The notes under the pieces are model-generated. The model did not search any database. It had not been told where the DNA came from and saw only the letters and a list, made by a program, of their open reading frames with translations. A stretch of DNA of 32,573 bases from an uncultured Akkermansia sp. Lineage in GTDB: Bacteria; Verrucomicrobiota; Verrucomicrobiia; Verrucomicrobiales; Akkermansiaceae. A program made the position numbers and the translations under genes. The stretch lies in the NCBI GenBank assembly GCA_947589345.1, contig CANQAC010000019.1, positions 1-32,573 of the forward strand, in the 5' to 3' direction. Shown here in pieces: positions 24,610 to 32,486 of the stretch; the stretch's first letter is position 1; the number at the start of each line of letters is the position of its first letter.

Positions 24610-25794
24610 CTACCTCCCCGCCACCAATTCAAAGGTGAACCCGCGCAGGTACTGAGTTTCCGGGATATTGAGCAAAACCGGATGATCCGCGCGCTGGCCG
24701 TGTTCCGCTACCAACCGCAGTGTGCAATGTGCATCCACAGCTGCCTCGGCAATCACTTGCATGAACAGTTCACGACTCATGTGGTGCGAGCAGCAGAAAG
24801 TGGAAAGAATCCCGCCCACCGGAAGCATCTGTAGCGCCCGCAAATGAATCTCTTTGTACCCCCTCAAGGCTCCATTCAATGATTTCCGGTTCCGCGTGAA
24901 GCTCGGTGGATCCAGAACGATGACGTCCCACTTGGAATCGCCTCCCTTGCGCACAGCTTCGCTCTCCGCGCTCAGCATGTCGAATGCATTTGCCACCACA
25001 CGGTGCAAGCTCACGCCATTGAGCTGCGCATTTCTCTGTACAGCCTGCATCGCCAGCTCCGAGATATCCACCGCGGTCACGTCCGCCGCCCCTCCTTTCG
25101 CACACGCAAGCGCAAAGCCTCCCTGATTGCAAAAGCAATCCAGCACACGCTTCCCTTTGGCATATTGGGCCACCTGGCCGTAGTTATCAAGCTGGTCCAA
25201 GTACAAACCTGTCTTCTGTCCGTGCGCAGGATCCACCTCAAACTTCAACCCGCGACCGGTGACAACAAAAGGCGGCGGCATGTTGCCAAAGGCGATATGC
25301 GTATCCGGTTCTATCCCTTCCGCCGCCAATACGGGAGAATCATTGCGCACCAGAACACACGCAGGTTGCAATTCCTCGCGCAAGGCTTCCACAATCTCCG
25401 ACTCGTGCAAAAGCATCGCCAGCGTGAGCATCTGCACCACCAACACATCGCGATAACGATCCACGATGAGACCGGGCAATCCATCGCTTTCGCTCCACAC
25501 CTCGCGCATCAACTCCTCACTGCCCAATTTTTGCCTGCGCAACTCGACAGCCTGGTGAACGCGCCGCCGGAAAAAATCGGCGTCAAGTTGTTGTTTACGG
25601 CGAGAGAACCGACGCGCCACAATTTGCGAACGCGGATTATAGAGAGCAGAACCGAGGAAGCGATCACGATGATCCTTAAGAGCCACCACATCACCGGGTT
25701 GCGGGTTGCCGAACACGGCACGCACCTCCGTGCCGTACACCCAATCGTGACCGTGAAATACCCTCGCTTTTGGTGCTATGATGAGTCCGCCCAT
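24610..25794 (-). CDS. rlmI: Class I SAM-dependent rRNA methyltransferase, RlmI-like
   Basis: 394 residues. An N-terminal PUA-like domain (about 1-70: KARVFHGHDWVYGTEV, GDVVALKDHRDRFLGSALYNP) is followed by the RlmI linker (ESDGLPGLIVDRYRDVLVVQML, 102-123), KTGLYLDQLDN (194-204), motif I VLDCFCNQGGFALACAK (217-233), motif II TAVDIS and motif IV LDPPSF (294-299); the SHHMS segment follows. RlmI makes 5-methylcytosine at C1962 of 23S rRNA; related RlmK/YwbD-type enzymes share the layout, so the symbol is tentative. The gene begins 36 nt after the GT2 stop on the same strand and is probably co-transcribed with it. No Shine-Dalgarno is evident. Confidence 0.88.
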   Translation of the reverse strand: MGGLIIAPKARVFHGHDWVYGTEVRAVFGNPQPGDVVALKDHRDRFLGSALYNPRSQIVARRFSRRKQQLDADFFRRRVHQAVELRRQKLGSEELMREVWSESDGLPGLIVDRYRDVLVVQMLTLAMLLHESEIVEALREELQPACVLVRNDSPVLAAEGIEPDTHIAFGNMPPPFVVTGRGLKFEVDPAHGQKTGLYLDQLDNYGQVAQYAKGKRVLDCFCNQGGFALACAKGGAADVTAVDISELAMQAVQRNAQLNGVSLHRVVANAFDMLSAESEAVRKGGDSKWDVIVLDPPSFTRNRKSLNGALRGYKEIHLRALQMLPVGGILSTFCCSHHMSRELFMQVIAEAAVDAHCTLRLVAEHGQRADHPVLLNIPETQYLRGFTFELVAGR

Positions 25795-25830
25795 ATCTGC
25801 CCACCACCATACCCCAATTTACCGGGCGTG

Positions 25831-27015
25831 TCAACGGACTTTGCCGGGCATAGCGCCAAAATTGGCGTTGTCCCGCTTCCCAGCGCTCACCGGGTGCAAG
25901 CCTCCATTGATGGTCGGGCGCCGTGAATCCACTGCCGCCCGACGCTTGCGGAACAACCCGCACAAGTATATGCTCTCCTCCACGTCATTTTTCGTTTTTC
26001 TCTTCACGAAAAGACGCCCAATTTGATTGACCCAACGCAGCATATACAACCCAATGCGTTTGAGCGGCGCATCCCGGTAGAGAACTCCTTGAATCCGTAG
26101 CCAGTCCGCCCGCGGGAAACACTTGGGGTTCAATTCTCCCCGGCGTATCACATCCCTGAATTCCTTTGACAGCAATTCTTCGAAGGCCCGCTGCTCCCCC
26201 CCGCTCAATCGATCGCGGTTCCACATATAGGCCATCATCTTTGCCTGGTGCATCACGGGACGAGCCTTCACCTCCTCGTCCGGGTACTCTGACATGTAAC
26301 GCTCAATTTCGTGCCACTCATCAGCGATGCAGAATACTTTACCGGGTGTTTTTACCGATGCATTCTCATTATCCCTGCGGTAGTGGTAGAGACAGCAGGA
26401 GGCGAGCCATACGCGTGACGCCTTAGCCCATACCTTGAAATTGAAACCGTTATCCTGAAACGACGCCCCGGGAGTTTCCAAAAATCGAATATGATGCTCC
26501 TCCAAAAAACTTCTTTTGTACAGAGCCGACCAAATGGACGGCTGAGCATAAAAAATCTCGCTGCACTCATGTGGATCAATCACGTGATCCGTGTCTCCCA
26601 GCGGCATGATATTCACCGGTACGTCCCCTGTCCTCCCGGTATATTGGTAAAAATTGCTTTTGACCACTTCCACTCCGTGCCGCACGGCTAGCCCGTGAAG
26701 CGTCTCGTACATGTGAGGTTCCGCCCAATCATCACTCTCTACAATTCCTATATATTCGCCTCTTGCCTCGCTCAGCCCCACGTTATACGATGCTCCCAGC
26801 CCGCTGTTCTCCTTATGAATGACGCGAAATCTGCCGTCCTTCGCCACGTACTCATCACATATCTCAGCACACCCATCCGTACTCCCGTCATCTAGGAGGA
26901 TGACCTCTATCCCCTTCTGAGTCTGCGCCCTCAAGCTTTCCAGACACTGCCTCAAGTATCGTTCCACATTATAGATCGGTACTAGTACGCTTATCGTCGG
27001 ACTCGTGTCGTGCAT
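25831..27015 (-). CDS. Family 2 glycosyltransferase
   Basis: 394 residues. The GT-A domain starts with TISVLVPIYNVERYLRQCLESL (7-28) and carries DDGSTDG (42-48), KENSGLGASYNVGL (68-81) and the metal-binding ESDDW (93-97). QDNGFNFKVWAKA and YHYRRDNENASVKT belong to the acceptor side. The last 60 or so residues are basic and unlike the family core. It transfers a sugar from a nucleotide-sugar, most likely onto LPS or another surface glycan. Unlike nearly all other genes here it has a consensus Shine-Dalgarno (AAGGAGG, minus strand of 27025-27031, 9 nt from the ATG) and a promoter with a longer leader, which may mark it as acquired. The rlmI-like gene follows. Confidence 0.92.
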   Translation of the reverse strand: MHDTSPTISVLVPIYNVERYLRQCLESLRAQTQKGIEVILLDDGSTDGCAEICDEYVAKDGRFRVIHKENSGLGASYNVGLSEARGEYIGIVESDDWAEPHMYETLHGLAVRHGVEVVKSNFYQYTGRTGDVPVNIMPLGDTDHVIDPHECSEIFYAQPSIWSALYKRSFLEEHHIRFLETPGASFQDNGFNFKVWAKASRVWLASCCLYHYRRDNENASVKTPGKVFCIADEWHEIERYMSEYPDEEVKARPVMHQAKMMAYMWNRDRLSGGEQRAFEELLSKEFRDVIRRGELNPKCFPRADWLRIQGVLYRDAPLKRIGLYMLRWVNQIGRLFVKRKTKNDVEESIYLCGLFRKRRAAVDSRRPTINGGLHPVSAGKRDNANFGAMPGKVR

Positions 27016-27024
27016 GGCCTGATG

Positions 27025-27074
27025 CCTCCTTCCCCATTCTCCTGCGATTATCCTTTTCTGAAAGAGATAGTCAA
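27025..27074 (-). promoter_or_regulatory. Promoter and Shine-Dalgarno of the GT2 gene
   Basis: On the minus strand, TTGACT (27074-27069), 16-bp spacer, GATAAT (27052-27047), then AAGGAGG (27031-27025) placed 9 nt before the ATG. The leader is about 25 nt. This is the only textbook Shine-Dalgarno start in the window. Confidence 0.65.
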
Positions 27075-27157
27075 GATAAAAAGAACGCCTCGCGACACTC
27101 CTTTAAAAAATCGGGAAAATGAGCCATTCCCCGCTTGGAACACGCATAAAATAACGC

Positions 27158-27186
27158 TTGCTTTTTCAGGGGGAGAGGTGTAGGCT
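27158..27186 (+). promoter_or_regulatory. Promoter of the dnaX operon, leaderless type
   Basis: TTGCTT (27158-27163), 17-bp spacer, TAGGCT (27181-27186); the GTG at 27193 starts 7 nt after the -10 box. TAAAAT at 27147-27152 is an alternative -10, but without a good -35. Confidence 0.45.
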
Positions 27187-27192
27187 AAAAGC

Positions 27193-28995
27193 GTGAGTTA
27201 TCAGGTCTTTGCCAGGAAGTATCGCCCGCGTACATTCAAGGACGTACTCGGGCAGGAGCACGTGGTGCGAACGCTCTGCAACGCCATTGAGCAGAAACGC
27301 CTGGCACACGCGTATCTGTTTGTAGGACCTCGCGGTACCGGCAAAACCTCCACGGCGCGTATCTTTGCTAAGGCTCTCAACTGCACCGGCGGTCCCAAAG
27401 TCGATTTTGACCCGGATGAAGATGTGTGCCGGGAAATCGCGGAAGGCACCAGCCTGGATGTCCTGGAAATAGACGGCGCATCTAACCGTGGCATCGATAA
27501 CATCCGTGATCTGCGTGACAATGTGCAATTCACCCCTACACGCGGACAGTTCCGCATCATCTACATTGATGAGGTACACATGCTCACCAAGGAATCATTC
27601 AATGCTCTGCTCAAGACGCTTGAGGAACCGCCTAAGCATGTCATGTTTATCTTTGCGACCACGGAGCCGCACAAGATTCTGCCCACAATCCTGTCCCGCT
27701 GCCAGCGCTTTGATTTGCGCCCGATACCGGCGGATGTTATCGCTAAACACCTCATCCACATAGCAAAACTGGAAGGAGTGGACCTGAGTGAAGAGGCGGC
27801 TTTCGCCATTGCCGGTGTGGCCGATGGCGGTATGCGCGACGCCCAATCCATGCTTGACCAGTTGGTCTCCTTCTGCGGCAACCATATCACCGAGCGCAAT
27901 GTGAATGATATCTTCGGCATCACCGGCCGTGAAATCGTGGCACGTGCCGTCGCGTATATGCTGGATCGTCAGTTGCCGAGTCTGCTGCACCTGGTTCATG
28001 AGCTATCGGAGGCCGGACGCGACATGGGGCAATTTTTAGCGGAAATGATGGGTACCGTGCGTGAGTTGTTGGTAGCGAAAGTGGCGCCGCAGGAAAGCAA
28101 AGCCAATATCCCGTCGGCTTGGCAGGAACCCCTCATCCAGCATATATCACGCATCCCGCTCGATAAAATTGTCCATATGATGGAAGCTCTCTCCAACGCC
28201 GAAGAACAAATGCGCTGGAGTACCAATAAACGCCTGCATTTGGAGCTGGGCATCATCCAGGCAGTCCATTCCCTGGCTCAAGCTAATATCAGCGATATCA
28301 TCAAAGCTTTGAATGGCGCTCCCCTGCCGGAAACGCCCATTGCGACGGAGGTGCTGCCGGATATTCCTCTGCCCGCTCCAAGCGCTCCCCCGGCTGCCGC
28401 CGCCGTTGTGGAAAAAGAGGAAGCCGTTCCGGAACCGCAACAACCGGCTCCTGCGACAGTCGATGCCCCCCCCCCGATCGACCCCATCAACGACGCTGCT
28501 CCGGTTTTCCCGGCTCCCGCTGACGACAAGGCTTTCACCAATGAGGTGTGGGAACAAGCGGTTCGGGAAGCTCGTCAAAAAGCCCCGCTGAAAACCTGCA
28601 TGCTCGGCAATACGCTTTTTGTGGGCGAAGAAGATGGTCTGGTAACGATTGCCATCAACCCGGATGACACCGCAAGCCGCGATGCTCTGCTGAGCGATGA
28701 TGTGGTGGATCTGCTTCGCTCCGCGGTGCAGAATATCTGCGGGCGTGATGTGACGCGTTTTCGAGTGGTGACGGATGCCGGTGTGCCCGCACCGACAATC
28801 GAGGAGGAACCGCCTCCTCCCGTTGAACCGCAACCGGCTCCCGTTAAAAAGGAAGCCGCTCCGAAGCCTGCCGCACAACAAACTTCCTCGACCAAGAAGG
28901 GAAACAGGGCCCTCTCCGATGAAGATTTTTACCGCGATCCGCTCATTGAATTGGCCCTTCGCGAATTTGAAGCCAAAATCATCCCACCATCATGA
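27193..28995 (+). CDS. dnaX: DNA polymerase III subunits tau/gamma
   Basis: 600 residues from the GTG at 27193. The AAA+ clamp-loader ATPase starts with YQVFARKYRPRTFKDVLGQEHV and has Walker A GPRGTGKT (45-52), DEVH (126-129), sensor-1 FATTEPHKI and the arginine-finger SRCQ (168-171). The zinc module normally formed by four cysteines between Walker A and LEIDGAS is reduced to C64 and C79, with an acidic KVDFDPDEDV loop instead. Domain III (about 240-365) is followed by a Pro/Ala-rich linker (about 385-440), a folded C-terminal part (NEVWEQAVREARQKAPLKTCML...) and another Pro-rich stretch. It assembles the beta clamp on DNA and couples the polymerase cores. No slippery A-AAA-AAG sequence for a separate gamma form was found in frame. 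ybaB overlaps by 4 nt. Confidence 0.96.
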   Translation: MSYQVFARKYRPRTFKDVLGQEHVVRTLCNAIEQKRLAHAYLFVGPRGTGKTSTARIFAKALNCTGGPKVDFDPDEDVCREIAEGTSLDVLEIDGASNRGIDNIRDLRDNVQFTPTRGQFRIIYIDEVHMLTKESFNALLKTLEEPPKHVMFIFATTEPHKILPTILSRCQRFDLRPIPADVIAKHLIHIAKLEGVDLSEEAAFAIAGVADGGMRDAQSMLDQLVSFCGNHITERNVNDIFGITGREIVARAVAYMLDRQLPSLLHLVHELSEAGRDMGQFLAEMMGTVRELLVAKVAPQESKANIPSAWQEPLIQHISRIPLDKIVHMMEALSNAEEQMRWSTNKRLHLELGIIQAVHSLAQANISDIIKALNGAPLPETPIATEVLPDIPLPAPSAPPAAAAVVEKEEAVPEPQQPAPATVDAPPPIDPINDAAPVFPAPADDKAFTNEVWEQAVREARQKAPLKTCMLGNTLFVGEEDGLVTIAINPDDTASRDALLSDDVVDLLRSAVQNICGRDVTRFRVVTDAGVPAPTIEEEPPPPVEPQPAPVKKEAAPKPAAQQTSSTKKGNRALSDEDFYRDPLIELALREFEAKIIPPS

Positions 28996-29294
28996 ACTTG
29001 CAAAAACTCATGAAACAAGCCCAGGCCATGCAGGCCAGCATGGCGCAGGCTCAGGCCCGCCTGGCCGAAAAACATTTCTGCGCTGAGGCCGCCGGAGGAA
29101 AAGTAAAAGCTACGGCTGACGGCTCCGGTAACCTCACCCAACTCATTATTGACCCATCTGTCATTGATCCGGATGATGCCGAGTTCTTGCAGACCATCGT
29201 GCTGAAAGCTGTGCAGGACGCCCTGACAGGGGCCAAAAGCATGGCCGAAACCGAGATGCGCAAAGTCACCGGCGGACTCGGATTCCCGATGTAA
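28992..29294 (+). CDS. ybaB: YbaB/EbfC nucleoid-associated protein
   Basis: 100 residues, standard size. MNLQKLMKQAQAMQASMAQAQARLAEK forms the first helix; GGKVKATADGSGNLTQLIIDPSVID is the beta-meander; and FLQTIVLKAVQDALTGAKSMAETEMRKVTGGLGFPM, ending in the family's GG(L/M)GxPG-like tail, closes it. The dimer binds DNA without much specificity and helps nucleoid organisation, often linked to recombination. Its ATG overlaps the dnaX stop as ATGA, the conserved dnaX-ybaB arrangement of many bacteria. recR, the common third gene, is absent; a transport operon follows after 7 nt. Confidence 0.96.
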   Translation: MNLQKLMKQAQAMQASMAQAQARLAEKHFCAEAAGGKVKATADGSGNLTQLIIDPSVIDPDDAEFLQTIVLKAVQDALTGAKSMAETEMRKVTGGLGFPM

Positions 29295-29301
29295 GTTACA
29301 C

Positions 29302-30348
29302 ATGAAGCGCCCTTTGATTATTTCTGCGCTCCTCCTGCTGCTTTCGGCAGCAGGCCGTGCGGACGTGATTCTCATCGGCAAATACGATGCCAAGGTCGTG
29401 CCTGAGCAAGTTGCAACCCTTTCTTTCCAGTCCAAAGGGATCGTGAGCGACCTGCTGCGTTGCAACGAGCAGCGCGTGGAAAAGGATACCGTGATCGCGG
29501 TCATGGACAAAGATAAAACCGCTGAAGAACGCGAGGATATGGAACTGGCTATCCAACGCGAGCGGCTTAATAAAAAAGACGAAATACGTAAACTGGAACT
29601 ACAACGCGAAAAGCTGACTTTCTACCTCTCCCTCAGCGAAAGCGAACGCGCCTACGCCAAGGATTACAAACCGGACAATAACGAGGATGCTACCCAGGAA
29701 GCTCTCATCGATATCGATGAACGCATCTCCCTGAACCGGCGCGAACTGGATACTGCAGAACGCCGTAAACGGCTTGAGTTTGACACCAAACACGAGCTTC
29801 TCACCCTGCGTATGCCCTTCACCGGCCGCCTGCAATACCACTTCCCCATGCCGGATGAATCGGCAACCACTTTCGAGTACACGCCGAATACCGCCCAACC
29901 TTTCGCTACCGTCTGCGATGATTCCGCTTTTTACATAACAATTCGCGTCAGTGATACGAACCTCACGCTCCTCCCCGGAGAATCCTTCAGCGTATCCGTC
30001 AAATTACCGGGCGGCAAGCAACTCAGCGGCACCTATGCATTCCGCCGAGTGGAACGGGCCGGCGCAAATAGCGATATGCTCGTCTATTTCTTCAAAATTC
30101 CTCTCGAAGACCATCCCACAGCCTACAAAATGCTCGGCAGCAACGTGGAAGCGACGCTCATGTACTCCTCCGGCACCGGCAGCAAACGCGTGCGCAAAAT
30201 CGACCTGCTCACCCACCCCGCCGCAGCGGATTGCGAAGATTGGCAACAACTCGTCAGCATCGTGTACCCTGATTATGACCTTTTCCTCGTCGCTGACCGC
30301 GACCTGATCATCCGCCCAAAATCTGATACGTCGGACAGCGCGCCATGA
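29302..30348 (+). CDS. Periplasmic adaptor (HlyD/MacA-like)
   Basis: 348 residues. A signal peptide (MKRPLIISALLLLLSAAGRA, cleavage about 20) is followed by the first half of a barrel/lipoyl-like domain (GKYDAKVVPEQVATLSFQSKGIVSDLL, about 26-52, then EQRVEKDTVIAVMDK), a charged helical hairpin (about 73-165, rich in E, R and K; ELAIQRERLNKKDEIRKLELQREKL) and the returning strand LRMPFTGRLQYHFP. A beta-barrel (FATVCDDSAFYITIRVSDTNLTLLPGESFSVSV) and a C-terminal domain complete it. This is the plan of membrane-fusion proteins that bridge an ABC transporter to the outer membrane. The ABC ATPase gene overlaps its stop by 4 nt and a permease gene follows. The cargo is unknown, and no TolC-like gene is in the window. 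Confidence 0.75.
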   Translation: MKRPLIISALLLLLSAAGRADVILIGKYDAKVVPEQVATLSFQSKGIVSDLLRCNEQRVEKDTVIAVMDKDKTAEEREDMELAIQRERLNKKDEIRKLELQREKLTFYLSLSESERAYAKDYKPDNNEDATQEALIDIDERISLNRRELDTAERRKRLEFDTKHELLTLRMPFTGRLQYHFPMPDESATTFEYTPNTAQPFATVCDDSAFYITIRVSDTNLTLLPGESFSVSVKLPGGKQLSGTYAFRRVERAGANSDMLVYFFKIPLEDHPTAYKMLGSNVEATLMYSSGTGSKRVRKIDLLTHPAAADCEDWQQLVSIVYPDYDLFLVADRDLIIRPKSDTSDSAP

Positions 30349-30977
30349 ATCTCGTGTGCGATCATATTTGCTTCGGGTACACACGCCGGGAGAAAGTGCT
30401 GGATGATTTTTCGCACACCTTTCGGCCGGGTATCACCGTGCTGAAAGGCTACTCAGGCAGCGGCAAGACAACCCTCCTGAAGCTGCTGGCCGGCTATCTG
30501 AAAGCTGACAGCGGCAAGATCATCACTCCTGACGGGCTCAAGGTGACCAGCCGTCGCTACCACCGGCGCGGCGTAGCCTACATGTTCCAAGGAATCAACC
30601 TGCTCCCGCTCATGAGCGTGGAACGCAATCTGCACCTCGCAGCGGAAATGGCGATGCTCCCCGGACGCCTCTGGAAACCACTCTGCGAGGAACTGCTCAC
30701 AGATCTGGGCCTTCAGGAGCTGCGTCACCGACGGGCCGATAAACTCTCCGGCGGGCAAGCCCAGCGTGCCGCTCTGGCTCGCACGCTCATGAAGAACGCC
30801 CCCACTGTGCTGCTGGATGAACCGACTTCCGGTCTGGATGACGACAATACCAATATCATCAAGAAACTTGTGCTGAAGGATGCTGCTAGCCGTATTTGCA
30901 TCATCTGCACCCATGATGCACGCCTGCTGGATTTAGCTGATGATCTCATTGATTTTGACCACCCTGTATCTTGCTAA
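30345..30977 (+). CDS. ABC transporter ATPase (LolD/MacB-type)
   Basis: 210 residues. Walker A GYSGSGKT (35-42), Q-loop Q82 in YMFQGINLLPLMSVERNL, signature LSGGQAQRAALARTL (134-148), Walker B VLLDEPTSGLD (155-165) and the switch histidine H190 in ICTHDA are all present. The compact size and the NLLPLMSVERN motif fit the LolD/MacB/FtsE group, whose partners are FtsX-type permeases. It should hydrolyse ATP on the cytoplasmic side to power mechanotransmission rather than direct pumping. The ATG overlaps the adaptor gene stop (ATGA), and the permease gene starts inside its last 38 bp. The cargo could be a lipoprotein, lipid or peptide. Confidence 0.94.
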   Translation: MNLVCDHICFGYTRREKVLDDFSHTFRPGITVLKGYSGSGKTTLLKLLAGYLKADSGKIITPDGLKVTSRRYHRRGVAYMFQGINLLPLMSVERNLHLAAEMAMLPGRLWKPLCEELLTDLGLQELRHRRADKLSGGQAQRAALARTLMKNAPTVLLDEPTSGLDDDNTNIIKKLVLKDAASRICIICTHDARLLDLADDLIDFDHPVSC

Positions 30978-32088
30978 GGATACAATTCATCGCTGGTTCA
31001 CGCGTCTGTCCAGCCCCATAGCGCGTGTTCTGGTGGTCTATTTTCTTACGCTCAGCGCGCTGGCCGCTCTGGGCGGCTATGTGATCACTCTGGACATCGT
31101 ACGCCACGAACTCATCTCTCGAGGCGCCGATACTGTCGTGGCAACGCTCTCTGCCCGCGATCATTCCCCCATCTACGTACCATCTCAACCGGATATCAAG
31201 CGCCTGTTGGACGCCGAATCGTACGAAATACACGTGGTGGACTCGGCCAAAACAGCCAACGGAGCGAACGTCCACGTGTATACCGTAGATTTCCGGCAGC
31301 TGCACAACATTCTGCCGCTCATGGCGCCCAGTGGCGGGCCCACTCTCCTTCAATCGGAAAAGGCTCCGTTGCTGCCGCCGGGACCGAGTGAGGTAACAAT
31401 CCACGACAGACGCGTTCCCGTGATGGTGCGCAACTTGCCGGAAGGACACACCCTGCTGCGCGTCATACGATCCGGCGCCGTGTTCGTAACGGCGGATCGC
31501 ATACCTGCCCAATTATACGAAAGCGCCTCTCGTCCGCTCAGCACCGTTATCTTCCGGGTTCGTCACTTAAAGTCCTCCGAATCGGTGATGCGTATTGAAC
31601 GCTTCATCAACTTGCTCCAACGCTATGAAAAATTGTTTGCATCCGTCATTTCGGCAGGTCCCCTGCTGCAACGCATGGATGATGTACTCGACAAGCAGGT
31701 GCAGTGCCGCTTCGCATTCTGCCTTGGTATCAGCGCGATTGTCGGCATTCTCCTCACTGCTCTGGCCGGCATGGAATATCGCCAGAATGAATATATCTAC
31801 ACCCTCATGAAGAGTTTTGGCATCCATCCCATCATGCTCGTCGGAACCTTTATCGTGGAAAATCTCTTGATTGTGGCATTTTCCTTTGCGGCGGCCATCG
31901 TCTCTTTCATGTATTTTCAGCGTATCATCATCACCCAAATTCTCAAGCTGGGCAACTACATGCTTTCTCTCTCCGACATCTTGCCGGAAATCTACTTGAT
32001 CTCATACACTTTGCTCGGCTGCGTCCTCGTCTCGGCCATCCCCATCTTTGTAGCGGCCAACCGTGAAATCGGGCGCGTCCTTAAGTAA
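30940..32088 (+). CDS. FtsX-like ABC transporter permease
   Basis: 382 residues with the MacB/FtsX topology. TM1 is at about 28-50 (ARVLVVYFLTLSALAALGGYVIT), followed by a periplasmic domain of about 200 residues with mixed strands, and then TM2 (about 259-277, FAFCLGISAIVGILLTALA), TM3 (about 303-328, IMLVGTFIVENLLIVAFSFAAAIVSFMYF) and TM4 (about 350-371, YLISYTLLGCVLVSAIPIFVAA). Between TM2 and TM3 is RQNEYIYTLMKSFGIHP, the coupling helix that contacts the ATPase. The ATG at 30940 overlaps the ATPase gene by 38 bp. The 3' end overlaps the RHH gene on the other strand by 87 bp. Together with the adaptor and ATPase it should form a tripartite exporter. Confidence 0.85.
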   Translation: MISLILTTLYLAKDTIHRWFTRLSSPIARVLVVYFLTLSALAALGGYVITLDIVRHELISRGADTVVATLSARDHSPIYVPSQPDIKRLLDAESYEIHVVDSAKTANGANVHVYTVDFRQLHNILPLMAPSGGPTLLQSEKAPLLPPGPSEVTIHDRRVPVMVRNLPEGHTLLRVIRSGAVFVTADRIPAQLYESASRPLSTVIFRVRHLKSSESVMRIERFINLLQRYEKLFASVISAGPLLQRMDDVLDKQVQCRFAFCLGISAIVGILLTALAGMEYRQNEYIYTLMKSFGIHPIMLVGTFIVENLLIVAFSFAAAIVSFMYFQRIIITQILKLGNYMLSLSDILPEIYLISYTLLGCVLVSAIPIFVAANREIGRVLK

Positions 32089-32355
32089 GCCGCCCGGCTG
32101 CTCCGCCACGCCCTGCCCCCCGCGCGATACACTGAATGATGCAAACCGCATCTGCTGCGGATCTGCATTCTGCTCCAGGTCGTCCACAATCTCATAAAGA
32201 TTCTTGCTGCGTGTCTTCCCTTGTCGCATGTACGTGTCGAAATGGTAAAGGGCCAGTTTAATGACGGTCGTCCGGTCTATCAACCGTTCGTCCATAATTC
32301 GATCAATTGCTTCACACATGATGTCTGTGGCGCGAAAACATATTACTTTGGGCAT
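32002..32355 (-). CDS. Ribbon-helix-helix DNA-binding protein
   Basis: 117 residues. The N-terminal 45 residues (MPKVICFRATDIMCEAIDRIM, then RTTVIKLALYHFDTYM) fit a MetJ/Arc ribbon-helix-helix: one strand, then two helices, with T29-V31 at the turn. These proteins dimerise and bind short inverted repeats. The middle (KNLYEIVDDLEQNADPQQMRF) is helical and charged; the last 28 or so residues are Gly/Asp-rich and lie antisense to the permease 3' end, so the tail may be an extension without function. A possible promoter with a palindrome is at 32487-32510. The target is unknown, with autoregulation the simplest guess. Confidence 0.7.
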   Translation of the reverse strand: MPKVICFRATDIMCEAIDRIMDERLIDRTTVIKLALYHFDTYMRQGKTRSKNLYEIVDDLEQNADPQQMRFASFSVSRGGQGVAEQPGGLLKDAPDFTVGRYKDGDGRDEDAAEQSV

Positions 32356-32486
32356 AGATGGATGGGGTTAGTTGAGTCATTGACCGGGAGCGGAACTGCT
32401 CTCACGTCGCAGCCATCGCGCGACTCCCCTTTCTGAAGGCTTTCAACCCTCCTTCCCTCAGTCAGAATTGTTCCCTGTCGCCGCAT

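Noticed and set aside
25003..25926. 307-codon plus-strand open frame opposite the rlmI-like gene
   Set aside because: It lies entirely antisense to a clear methyltransferase and the end of the GT2 gene, and its His/Arg-rich composition is typical of a shadow frame.
28390..28870. Programmed frameshift for a short dnaX product
   Set aside because: A-runs occur (near 28412 and 28845), but none forms a proper slippery heptamer in the reading frame.
28441..28900. Proline-rich stretches of dnaX as a separate gene or insertion
   Set aside because: They are in frame and resemble the normal flexible linkers of tau subunits.
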